DNA from: Flavobacteriales bacterium
GTDB lineage: Bacteria > Bacteroidota > Bacteroidia > Flavobacteriales > TMED113
Reading direction: 5' to 3'
NCBI GenBank assembly: GCA_002696965.1
Contig: NZUB01000032.1
Span: forward strand, 1-16,707
DNA: 16,707 nucleotides
Shown: piece after piece, positions 8,307-14,830 of the stretch
Layout of the letters: each line of letters begins with the position of its first letter
Numbering within the stretch: the first letter of the stretch is position 1
Notes under the pieces: model-generated
What the model was told of the DNA's origin: nothing
What the model saw: only the letters and a program-made list of their open reading frames with translations
Database searches by the model: none
Made by a program: the position numbers and the translations under genes

Positions 8307-8798
8307 TTATACATCTAGATTTTTTACATTTTCTTTAATTAATTCATTATATGTATTCTCGTTTTCTAATTCTTTTTGAAGAATTTTTTCTGCAATTTCT
8401 ACGGATAGTCCTGCTACCACCTCCCTTAACTCGTCTATTGCCATTCTTTTTTGTTGGGCAATCTCTTCTTTAGCAGAGTCTAACTGAAGATTAACTTGAC
8501 TTTTGATTTGATCTTTTTGATTCTTTTTATATTCTGCGACCTCCTCTCGAGCCTGTTTCAAAAGAATTGCTTTTTCTTCTTTAGCCTCAATAAGCATTTT
8601 TTCAATGTCAGAATTGGCTGATTCTGTTTTTTTTCTTGTTTCTTCCGCTTGAATTAAAGAGTCCTCAATACGATCCTCTCTTTCCTTGAGTGCAGTTAAA
8701 ATCGGTTTCCAAGCAAACTTTTTTAAAAGCACCAAAACAATTGAGAATGCAAACAGCATCCAAAACAACAGGCCAATACCTGGTGTAACAAGTTCCAT
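8307..8798 (-). CDS. atpF: F-ATPase b subunit (peripheral stalk)
   Basis: The 163-residue b subunit anchors the stator in the membrane. One N-terminal transmembrane helix (about 6-27, PGIGLLFWMLFAFSIVLVLL) is followed by WKPILTALKERE, where the stalk leaves the membrane, and then by a long charged coiled coil (about 38-135) rich in Glu, Lys, Gln and Ala. The C-terminal segment VEIAEKILQKEL is the usual contact with delta. Only one b-type gene is present, consistent with a b2 homodimer. It lies 22 nt after atpE. Confidence 0.96.
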   Translation of the reverse strand: MELVTPGIGLLFWMLFAFSIVLVLLKKFAWKPILTALKEREDRIEDSLIQAEETRKKTESANSDIEKMLIEAKEEKAILLKQAREEVAEYKKNQKDQIKSQVNLQLDSAKEEIAQQKRMAIDELREVVAGLSVEIAEKILQKELENENTYNELIKENVKNLDV

Positions 8799-8820
8799 AT
8801 TTAAATTGTTTAGTTAAAAA

Positions 8821-9090
8821 TTACTTCATAAACATAACTAAAAGCCCCACAACCATTGCAAAGAAAGCTGCACCCTCCACTAAAGCTGCCATCAAAATCA
8901 TGCTGGCCCTGAGGTCGTTAATAGCTTCTGGTTGTCTAGCCATTGCTTGCAATGCACCCTCTCCGATTTTACCTATGCCTAAACCTGCTCCCAGAGCTGC
9001 TACTCCTGCTCCCAGAGCTGCTACTCCATAACCTATACCAAGGGTCGCTCCGTAGTCCGAAGCTGCTTCTAATAAAATTGATAATACCAT
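8821..9090 (-). CDS. atpE: F-ATPase c subunit (rotor ring proteolipid)
   Basis: This 89-residue hairpin of two membrane helices builds the proton-driven c-ring. The first helix is glycine-rich (GAGVAALGAGLGIGKIGEGA), the polar loop is ARQPEAINDLR (51-61), and the essential ion-binding carboxylate in helix two is E72 (ALVEGAAFF). The residue after it is Gly, not Ser or Thr, and no Gln sits at the matching position in helix one, so the Na+-binding signature is absent and proton coupling is expected. The N-terminal extension before helix one (MVLSILLEAASDY) resembles that of other Bacteroidota. Helix one is encoded partly by a perfect 21-bp tandem repeat, described separately. Confidence 0.98.
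   Translation of the reverse strand: MVLSILLEAASDYGATLGIGYGVAALGAGVAALGAGLGIGKIGEGALQAMARQPEAINDLRASMILMAALVEGAAFFAMVVGLLVMFMK
8984..9027 (-). repeat. perfect 21-bp tandem repeat inside atpE
   Basis: The period is 21 bp over 44 bp (2.1 copies) with no mismatch: copy one 8984-9004, copy two 9005-9025, plus two more matching bases. It is in frame and encodes the heptad VAALGAG twice (residues 23-36) in the inner helix of the c subunit. Glycine-rich repetition is normal there at protein level, but identical synonymous codons in both copies suggest a recent slip duplication or homogenisation. Confidence 0.9.
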
Positions 9091-9125
9091 GTTTTTAAAA
9101 TTTTAATTGGTTAATAATTCATTGT

Positions 9126-10196
9126 TTAATGTTCTTCTTCCACAGCTGATCCAAAATAAATAGCTGCTAATAGTGTAAATACATATGCCTGTAAAAAAGC
9201 TACCAAAAGCTCTAAAAAACTCATAAAAATAACAAACGAGACAGACATAATCGATGCTCCGTATCCAGCAACTGGATTAATTTCTCCAAAAATAAATATT
9301 AGACTAAAAAATGACAAAATAATTATATGGCCTGCGGTAATATTTGCAAATAGTCTAATCATTAACACAAATGGCTTTAAAAGCATGCCTATTATTTCTA
9401 CTGGCGTGAGAATTAATAAAACCGGCTTAGGAACACCTGGCATAGCAAAAATGTGCTTCCAATAGGTTTTTTTACCACTTATGGTGGTTATAATAAATAC
9501 CATACCCGCTAAAATCATGGGAACAGCAATGTTGCCAGTTAAGTTTGCGCCTCCGGGAAAAAGTGGCACAAGCCCCAGCAGGTTATTGAGCCAAATAAAA
9601 AAGAATACTGTTAATAAAAATGGTAAAAACCTATGATAGTTTTTTTCACCAATAGCAGGCTTAGCAATATCATCTCTAACAAACAAAATCATAAGTTCCA
9701 AAAAATTCCAAAAACCCTTGGGTGTATTATGAGGTTTTTGTTTATATAAATTCCCCGCCTTAATAAACACTAACAGAATAATTACAATACTAAAAAAAAG
9801 AGAAAAAACGTTTTTAGTAATTGAAAAATCCCAAATTTTTTGAGACTCAATATAATCTTTTTCTCCCGCTTCATTTACTGCAATAATATGACCATGATCC
9901 ATTTTATAGCCCCTGTAAACGTTTTTACCGTGATTAAATTTTGAGGACATAAAAAACTCAAGCCCCTTATCTTTGTGAAACACAATAATCGGTAACGGGA
10001 TGGAAACATGTTTTCCTTTCCAGTCTAAAATATGCCACTCATGAGAATCTGTTATGTGGTGCATGATCATTTCTCCGGGTTGAAACTTTTTGTCTTCTAG
10101 ATTATTGTTTTTTTCAGTGGGGCCGGCAATATTGGCCGCCAATGATAAATGTGACACGGAAAGAAGTACCCAAAATATTACCTTTATTCGATTCAT
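9126..10196 (-). CDS. atpB: F-ATPase a subunit (proton channel)
   Basis: The 356-residue a subunit forms the two proton half-channels next to the c-ring. A signal-peptide-like N-terminus (1-20, ending LSLAAN) and a soluble, His-rich segment (about 25-125) precede the membrane part. This long N-terminus is usual in Bacteroidota and accounts for the extra length over the E. coli protein. The essential arginine is R281 in MIRLFANITAGH. The position equivalent to E. coli E219 is H290 and that of H245 is E329, the known Glu/His swap seen also in mitochondria. Q336 in FLQAYVF matches E. coli Q252. It heads the B-E-F-H-A-G set and has a candidate promoter in the 85-nt gap before it. Confidence 0.98.
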   Translation of the reverse strand: MNRIKVIFWVLLSVSHLSLAANIAGPTEKNNNLEDKKFQPGEMIMHHITDSHEWHILDWKGKHVSIPLPIIVFHKDKGLEFFMSSKFNHGKNVYRGYKMDHGHIIAVNEAGEKDYIESQKIWDFSITKNVFSLFFSIVIILLVFIKAGNLYKQKPHNTPKGFWNFLELMILFVRDDIAKPAIGEKNYHRFLPFLLTVFFFIWLNNLLGLVPLFPGGANLTGNIAVPMILAGMVFIITTISGKKTYWKHIFAMPGVPKPVLLILTPVEIIGMLLKPFVLMIRLFANITAGHIIILSFFSLIFIFGEINPVAGYGASIMSVSFVIFMSFLELLVAFLQAYVFTLLAAIYFGSAVEEEH

Positions 10197-10233
10197 GGTT
10201 TAACAATAAAAAACATGCTTTATTAACCGAGAA

Positions 10234-10263
10234 CAAAAGTAATTAATTTATCAACAATAACAA
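10234..10263 (-). promoter_or_regulatory. candidate Bacteroidota-type promoter for atpB
   Basis: Reading the minus strand, TTG at 10263-10261 is followed by exactly 19 nt and then TACTTTTG at 10241-10234. This matches the Bacteroidota primary-sigma consensus (TTG or TTTG near -33, TAnnTTTG near -7, about 19-21 nt apart). Transcription would begin near 10227, giving a leader of about 30 nt before the atpB ATG. It lies in the largest gap of the minus-strand block, so the ATP synthase genes may be transcribed independently of sprE and bactofilin. Confidence 0.5.
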
Positions 10264-10272
10264 TTTAAATTG
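10261..10272. promoter_or_regulatory. 12-bp perfect palindrome over the predicted atpB -33 element
   Basis: CAATTTAAATTG is a perfect palindrome, and its last three bases on the minus strand are the TTG of the candidate promoter. A dimeric regulator could bind it and block or help polymerase. AT-rich palindromes arise easily by chance, so this is only a candidate operator. Confidence 0.25.
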
Positions 10273-10281
10273 TGTGAGATT

Positions 10282-10485
10282 TTAATTTTTTTTTTTAAAC
10301 CTATTTACCAAATCAACCAAAGAGTATATTATAGAGATAATAGCTAACCCCACCATAAAAGGAGCATTTGTTGTTTTGAATAATTTATCTAATTGGTTTC
10401 CCAAAAATATGGAAGCCAATATGGTGACCGCTACCTGAGCACCAAAAACATAATAATAAAACCCTGGTTCTTTATTTTTTTTCAT
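10282..10485 (-). CDS. atpZ: AtpZ/AtpI-like small membrane protein
   Basis: A 67-residue protein with two transmembrane helices (about 9-30 and 42-60), a lysine-rich N-terminus (MKKNKE) and a basic C-terminus (RFKKKN). The glycines and GNQLD after helix one, and the G-rich start of helix two, resemble the AtpZ/AtpI family, whose members sit upstream of F-ATPase operons and assist c-ring assembly or Mg2+/Ca2+ transport. Its start overlaps the preceding membrane-protein gene by 14 nt, and atpB follows 85 nt downstream. Short hydrophobic proteins are weakly diagnostic, so the family call rests partly on position. Confidence 0.75.
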   Translation of the reverse strand: MKKNKEPGFYYYVFGAQVAVTILASIFLGNQLDKLFKTTNAPFMVGLAIISIIYSLVDLVNRFKKKN

Positions 10486-10855
10486 TTCTATAAAAAAATA
10501 TAATTATAGTATTTAGAGTTAAGTATAGAAAATATAGCCCGACAAAGAATATTGAAAAATAAACCTTTTGTTCATTTTCGTGTTGAGGCACAAAGAAAAG
10601 ATAATGGCTAATTATAAAAATTGCTGAAAAAATCAATTTAATAAAAGTAGACAGGTTGTAAACAAAAATAAATATTGAGGGACTCAATTGGCGAGAATTT
10701 AATAATAGATTTTGAATAGTATATAGTATAAGAAAAAATATCGGAGCAATATAAAAAAAACCCGAAATCACAAGAGGGGAAAAATTAGATAGTAAAAATA
10801 AAATAACAAGAATAGTTATTGAAACACAGGTGTTTAATACAAGTTGTTTTATCAT
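10472..10855 (-). CDS. small four-helix membrane protein of unknown function, upstream of ATP synthase
   Basis: I do not recognise this protein from sequence alone. It has 127 residues and about four hydrophobic helices with few charges (IVILFLL-type helix one, YIAPIFFLILYTI, a helix through IFSAIFIISHYLFF, and a last helix before the basic FYRNEKK tail). A frame extends upstream to 10942, but that would overlap the bactofilin gene by 82 nt and add a highly charged, non-conserved-looking segment. The ATG at 10855, 5 nt behind the bactofilin stop, is the better start. Position resembles AtpI, or small DUF-type membrane proteins that often sit near atpB in Flavobacteriia. A role in ATP synthase assembly is an inference from location. 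Confidence 0.75.
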   Translation of the reverse strand: MIKQLVLNTCVSITILVILFLLSNFSPLVISGFFYIAPIFFLILYTIQNLLLNSRQLSPSIFIFVYNLSTFIKLIFSAIFIISHYLFFVPQHENEQKVYFSIFFVGLYFLYLTLNTIIIFFYRNEKK

Positions 10856-10860
10856 TTGAC

Positions 10861-11262
10861 TTAGGCCGACTTTTCGTTCTCTTTTTCTAGGCGGCTTGTT
10901 TCGCCTTTTGTCATTTTTTTTATAACTGGCCCCATACTGCATTTACCTGTAAAAACCGCTCCTGGTTCGATAGCCAATTGGCCCGCAACAATTTCTCCTG
11001 ATAGTTTTGCTGTCGACTTTAGGGTTAATAATTCTTCTGTGTTAATCGTGGCCTTCAATTGGCCCGCAATGATGGCTGTTTGGCATTTTATTTGCCCATC
11101 TACAATACCACTTTCACCCAAAACCAATCTACCCTTTGTTGTAATTGAACCTTTTAGGTGCCCATCAATTCGCACGTCACCAGACGAAACCAGGTCTCCA
11201 GTTAATGTAGAACCTGATGCTATAGAATTAATCTCATCTTTTTTTTCTGTAGATCTTAACAT
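10861..11262 (-). CDS. bactofilin (polymer-forming cytoskeletal protein)
   Basis: This 133-residue protein has the compact bactofilin domain (about 14-108): repeated short beta-strands with alternating glycines and hydrophobics (SGDVRIDGHLKGSITTKGR, LVLGESGIVDGQI, LTLKSTAKLSGEIVAGQLAI). They fold into a right-handed beta-helix that polymerises without nucleotide. Short charged, probably disordered tails flank the domain, as usual; the basic-acidic tail is KKMTKGETSRLEKENEKSA. Bactofilins scaffold cell-wall enzymes and cell-shape proteins at the inner membrane. It is 18 nt behind sprE. A membrane-anchored M23 peptidase, the classic bactofilin partner, lies just across the divergent region. Confidence 0.95.
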   Translation of the reverse strand: MLRSTEKKDEINSIASGSTLTGDLVSSGDVRIDGHLKGSITTKGRLVLGESGIVDGQIKCQTAIIAGQLKATINTEELLTLKSTAKLSGEIVAGQLAIEPGAVFTGKCSMGPVIKKMTKGETSRLEKENEKSA

Positions 11263-11280
11263 AATAAACTTGTGTTTTAA

Positions 11281-13836
11281 TTAATTTAATAAATAAATAG
11301 TTTGAAAATACTCCTCATATTCCTCAATATTTTTTTCTTTTAAGAAAAGATAAAAATTATTTTTACTAATGACAAATGACCGCATGTCATTATTGGAAAA
11401 AAGCCCCTTAGACGCGACATGTTCTTTTAGTAGCTCGTAATATAAAAGAGCTTTTGTTTTGTTTGGAAACTCGCCAACCCTAAAAATTTGTTCACTTTTG
11501 GTTAATAGCATGTTTTCTGTTTCCAAGCTATCCAATTGATATTTTTGTTGATTAAATCTAGATATGGTCGCCTGCATCTCTGGCAAACTAATCGAAATGT
11601 CTGATAACAAAAATATAAAGTAGTGTACATCGTCAAACTCATTAACATAGTTGGTTTTTATTAGGCCCTCTATCTCTCCCTTTAAAATAAGCGCAATACT
11701 GTCTGCCTTATCTGCAAGAGGGGATGTGGGGTGTTTCGACCGCACTTCTTCAAGTTTAGAAATAAACACCCCCTTGTGTATGGTTTGTGCCTCACAAAGT
11801 ATACTTAGAAATTCTATTTTATCTATAAACTGATTCTCGATTTGAGACTCTTTTAATTTACGTATTTGATCACAACCATCGGGCGTATTTTGGGTGTATA
11901 GATTATAAATATATTCATACTGTTTTTTATCTTCTTCTAGTTTGTTGTTAAAGCGCCCCCCACCTTTAAGGCTTGCTAGATAATCGCTATGTGGAAACTC
12001 CTGTTCCATTTTAATTAAATAATTATTGGCCCGAGTGCTATCTTCTTGAACCTGATATATGTTATATAAATCAAAATATATTAATTGTCTGTAGTCTGTT
12101 TTAGGGAACCTTTCAAATAACTCATTATACAGATAAATTGCCATTGTATAGTCTTGTAGATCTGATTTAAATATCTTAGAAAGATCATAATATGAGGTTT
12201 CTATTTCTGATAGCAATACTGCTCTTTTTTCCTCTGAAAGGGGTAGTCTTGACAGATAATAGTCCCTGCTATACTTTTCTTTTGCGTCTGGTTGGTCTTG
12301 TGAGTCCTCCGCAAATATGTCATTAGGATTATTAATTTGGTTTTTATTTTTTCTTCGCCAATTATCTTCAAGTTTTCTATTGCCCCACCTAGACATAAAC
12401 TCGGAATAACCTAAACTAATCGCAGAGGGGTTGTAAAAATACCAACCTCCCCCAGAAGTTATATTCATGCTATTTTGGGTTTGCCGATTGTACTCATATG
12501 AATTAAAGTTAGAGCCCATTGAACGAGAATCTGAGTCCAACGCATTTTGTTGCTCCTCTTTCGTTTTTAGCTCTAAAATATAATTATCAATGATTGAGTT
12601 TCTCTCTTTTTCGGGCAAAAGCGCTAAGTTTATTATACTGTCATTATAGTTGATCTTTATGTATTTTTGTGCTATTTTTTTTGAATTTCTTAGCATATTC
12701 TTAACCTCTATATATTTTGTGTCCGCTGCACTTAACAGTTGATGTGCTGAGTCACAGTGATTATAAGAATTAATATAGTTTTTATTTTTCCAAAATATTT
12801 TGGCTAATATGTAGTGTGATTCTGTTTTTTGACTGTCGTTATTTATTGATAAATAAGCAGATTTTTTCAATGACTTAATCGCAGAAATGGTGTCATTATT
12901 TTTTAGCTCCATGTTTGCTATTGCAAAATGAATTTGGTCTTGATACTCTTTGTTTTTTTTGTCAGACAACATTTTTTCTAACTCGTTTTTTAGTTGATCA
13001 AAATTATCATCGTTTGGTAAAAATGTTTTCGCCCTATTCAGTTTGGCATTGAAAACAAGTTCATAACTTGGGTTGCCCTTTATTACTTTTCCAAAATAAT
13101 CTCGAGCACTATTGTGTTCCCCTAAAAACAAAGAGATTTGGCCTAAAATATAATAAGACCTAGCCCTTTGGGGTTTGTTTTTTGTAAGGTTGATGAAGCC
13201 ATTAATACTTTCTTTCGCAACTGTATAGTTTTTATAGTTTATGGAATTGTCTGCTTTAATTGCCAAAAGGTGGGATCTTTGGGTTTTGGTTAAAATATAA
13301 TTTTCTTGTAAATCATAAATGTGTTTTTCTAATGCTTGTTTGTTGTTGAGTTCTTGGTGACATCGTGCGGCCCATAAAAGAGCATCCACGACCATCTCCC
13401 TGTTGTTGGCTTTTCTAATCAAATAATTAAATGTGTTAATCGCAGCTTCATAATCTTGTTTGTAGAATTTTGCTTGACCAATTATTAAATATGCGTCACC
13501 TATTAATTTGTTTTTTTCTTGGCCCCCTATTTCCATGGAGTGCTGTTTAATTGCCAATGTTGCGCTTTTAATGGCTTGATCAAACTGTGGTTGGGCAGAT
13601 TGTGCAGACTTTAAGTCGGTGTGTTGAAAAATAGTGAGCGTTTCTGAATAGTTATCTCGATATGAATCGTTGATTTTTTTAACCCCCCTTTTTAAATATT
13701 CTTGCGCATAAAAAAGGCCATTATATTTGGTGTTCAATTGATGATATATTCTGTTTATGCCTGCGTCTTTCTGTGTAGAGCAGCCAAAACAAAACAATAG
13801 GACTAATATGATATTAATGTATTTATATCTATACAT
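11281..13836 (-). CDS. sprE: SprE/PorW-type TPR lipoprotein of the type IX secretion system
   Basis: An 851-residue outer-membrane-targeted lipoprotein: a hydrophobic signal with lipobox LFCFGC places the acylated cysteine at residue 19. Helical TPR-like repeats follow (about 110-380 and 540-620). The middle carries a segment I associate with SprE/PorW, GGGWYFYNPSA then EFMSRWGNRKLEDNW (about 462-493), and the C-terminal region (about 735-845) also matches the family pattern. SprE/PorW is needed for type IX secretion and gliding, probably linking the PorK/N ring to the Sov translocon. A TTG at 13842 could add two residues, but the ATG at 13836 gives a normal signal peptide. No other T9SS genes are in the window, which is usual because they are scattered. 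Confidence 0.9.
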   Translation of the reverse strand: MYRYKYINIILVLLFCFGCSTQKDAGINRIYHQLNTKYNGLFYAQEYLKRGVKKINDSYRDNYSETLTIFQHTDLKSAQSAQPQFDQAIKSATLAIKQHSMEIGGQEKNKLIGDAYLIIGQAKFYKQDYEAAINTFNYLIRKANNREMVVDALLWAARCHQELNNKQALEKHIYDLQENYILTKTQRSHLLAIKADNSINYKNYTVAKESINGFINLTKNKPQRARSYYILGQISLFLGEHNSARDYFGKVIKGNPSYELVFNAKLNRAKTFLPNDDNFDQLKNELEKMLSDKKNKEYQDQIHFAIANMELKNNDTISAIKSLKKSAYLSINNDSQKTESHYILAKIFWKNKNYINSYNHCDSAHQLLSAADTKYIEVKNMLRNSKKIAQKYIKINYNDSIINLALLPEKERNSIIDNYILELKTKEEQQNALDSDSRSMGSNFNSYEYNRQTQNSMNITSGGGWYFYNPSAISLGYSEFMSRWGNRKLEDNWRRKNKNQINNPNDIFAEDSQDQPDAKEKYSRDYYLSRLPLSEEKRAVLLSEIETSYYDLSKIFKSDLQDYTMAIYLYNELFERFPKTDYRQLIYFDLYNIYQVQEDSTRANNYLIKMEQEFPHSDYLASLKGGGRFNNKLEEDKKQYEYIYNLYTQNTPDGCDQIRKLKESQIENQFIDKIEFLSILCEAQTIHKGVFISKLEEVRSKHPTSPLADKADSIALILKGEIEGLIKTNYVNEFDDVHYFIFLLSDISISLPEMQATISRFNQQKYQLDSLETENMLLTKSEQIFRVGEFPNKTKALLYYELLKEHVASKGLFSNNDMRSFVISKNNFYLFLKEKNIEEYEEYFQTIYLLN

Positions 13837-13959
13837 TGGCAAAAATTTGTAGATATCTACCTAACAAAACGTATATAAAATTATTTTATTTTTTGGACTA
13901 TACGTGTGTTTTGATAATCTATTTTCCGATATTTGGTTCTAATCTGGATATATAAAACC
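13837..13959. promoter_or_regulatory. divergent intergenic region between sprE and the M23 peptidase gene
   Basis: This 123-nt AT-rich region should hold promoters for both directions, since the flanking genes point away from each other. I searched for TTG-N19-TAnnTTTG on both strands and found only partial matches (GATATTTG at 13928-13935 for the plus strand, TACGTTTT at 13873-13866 for the minus strand), neither with a correctly spaced -33 element. The one clear structure is the palindrome listed separately. Confidence 0.6.
13849..13860. promoter_or_regulatory. 12-bp perfect palindrome upstream of sprE
   Basis: GTAGATATCTAC reads the same on both strands and lies 12 bp before the sprE ATG, within its expected leader. 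It could be a binding site for a dimeric regulator or a small stem in the mRNA, though without a loop it would not fold well as a hairpin. One copy only was seen. Confidence 0.3.
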
Positions 13960-14829
13960 ATGTCTAAGCCTAAAAAAGGGGGGAGTAATGGGTTAATGAA
14001 ATTCTTAGCCCAGCCCTATCGGTTAATGTCAATAAACAAATCCTCTCTAGAAGAGAGACAGATCACTGAATTCAAGGGTTATCAACTTTTGGTGTTCGGA
14101 ATTTACTCCGCTTTAGTGTTGTTTGTTGTTTCCTTTTTATTAATTGCTTACAGTCCAGTGAAAAATTTAGTTCCTCAAACAGGGTTCTCGAAAAATAAGA
14201 AGGTTATTGAGCTTATGATAAATATTGACTCCCTTGAAAGGAGCCTTTTTTTACAAAACCAATATATGGATGTGATTAATCGAATAATGAAAGGTGATGT
14301 TGTTGATAGTATTATCCCGGTTAAAAATAATCATTCTTTTGTGTTAGAAAATCTCAGTCTGTCACCCTCAAAAGCCGATTCATTTCTCCGAAAAGAAGTT
14401 TCAGAAGCAGATTTTTATAACATTCCATCTTATCATAGCAATAACATAAGCTCCTTAGAAGATTTTATTTTTTACAAGCCTGTTGACGGCTTAATAACAA
14501 GTGTTTTCAACCCAGAAGAAAAACATTTTGGTGTAGATGTTGTAACTGGAAAAAACACATCTGTTAAGTCTTGTTTAGATGGGGTTGTTGTTTTTGCAGA
14601 CTGGTCTAGCTCTAAAGGAAATGTTATCATTATACAACATGTTGATAATATTGTGTCAGCATATATGCACAATGCCATTTTGGTAAAAGAAACTAACGAC
14701 CTTGTGAAGGCTGGCGAAGTTATTGGTATGGTTGGAAATAGTGGAGAGCTAACATCTGGGCCGCATCTGCACTTTGAGTTGTGGCAAAATGGCACCCCGA
14801 TTAACCCCGAAGAATATATAGACTTTTAA
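13960..14829 (+). CDS. membrane-anchored M23 family metallopeptidase (peptidoglycan endopeptidase)
   Basis: A 289-residue single-pass membrane protein with a C-terminal M23 (LytM-like) domain that should cut peptidoglycan cross-links in the periplasm. A basic cytoplasmic tail of about 40 residues precedes a transmembrane helix (about 42-64) and a helical linker, then the zinc domain (about 175-280). All zinc and catalytic positions are present: H189 and D193 (HFGVD), H237 (YMHN) and H269/H271 (GPHLHFELW). It is therefore predicted to be active, not a degenerate EnvC/NlpD-like regulator. A TTG at 13933 would extend the frame by nine residues. I chose the ATG at 13960, which starts MSKPKKGG. 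GH3 follows after one base, so the two are probably translated together. Confidence 0.93.
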   Translation: MSKPKKGGSNGLMKFLAQPYRLMSINKSSLEERQITEFKGYQLLVFGIYSALVLFVVSFLLIAYSPVKNLVPQTGFSKNKKVIELMINIDSLERSLFLQNQYMDVINRIMKGDVVDSIIPVKNNHSFVLENLSLSPSKADSFLRKEVSEADFYNIPSYHSNNISSLEDFIFYKPVDGLITSVFNPEEKHFGVDVVTGKNTSVKSCLDGVVVFADWSSSKGNVIIIQHVDNIVSAYMHNAILVKETNDLVKAGEVIGMVGNSGELTSGPHLHFELWQNGTPINPEEYIDF

Positions 14830-14830
14830 A

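Noticed and set aside
9126..10196. His at the E219 position and Glu at the H245 position of AtpB as loss of channel residues
   Set aside because: This reciprocal swap is a known natural variant, seen also in mitochondrial a subunits, and the essential Arg is present.
10856..10942. Longer start for the four-helix membrane protein
   Set aside because: It would overlap the bactofilin gene by 82 nt and add a lysine/arginine-rich stretch that is simply the bactofilin tail read in another frame; the ATG at 10855 gives tight spacing.
13909..13935. Promoter for the M23 gene (TTTTG ... GATATTTG)
   Set aside because: The -7-like element has a mismatch in TA and the spacer is only 14 nt, too short for the Bacteroidota consensus.
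13837..13959. Replication origin at the divergent point, since gene direction and G-run orientation both switch here
   Set aside because: No DnaA-box cluster or AT-rich repeat array and no dnaA/dnaN-type genes; the switch is explained by the change in coding strand.
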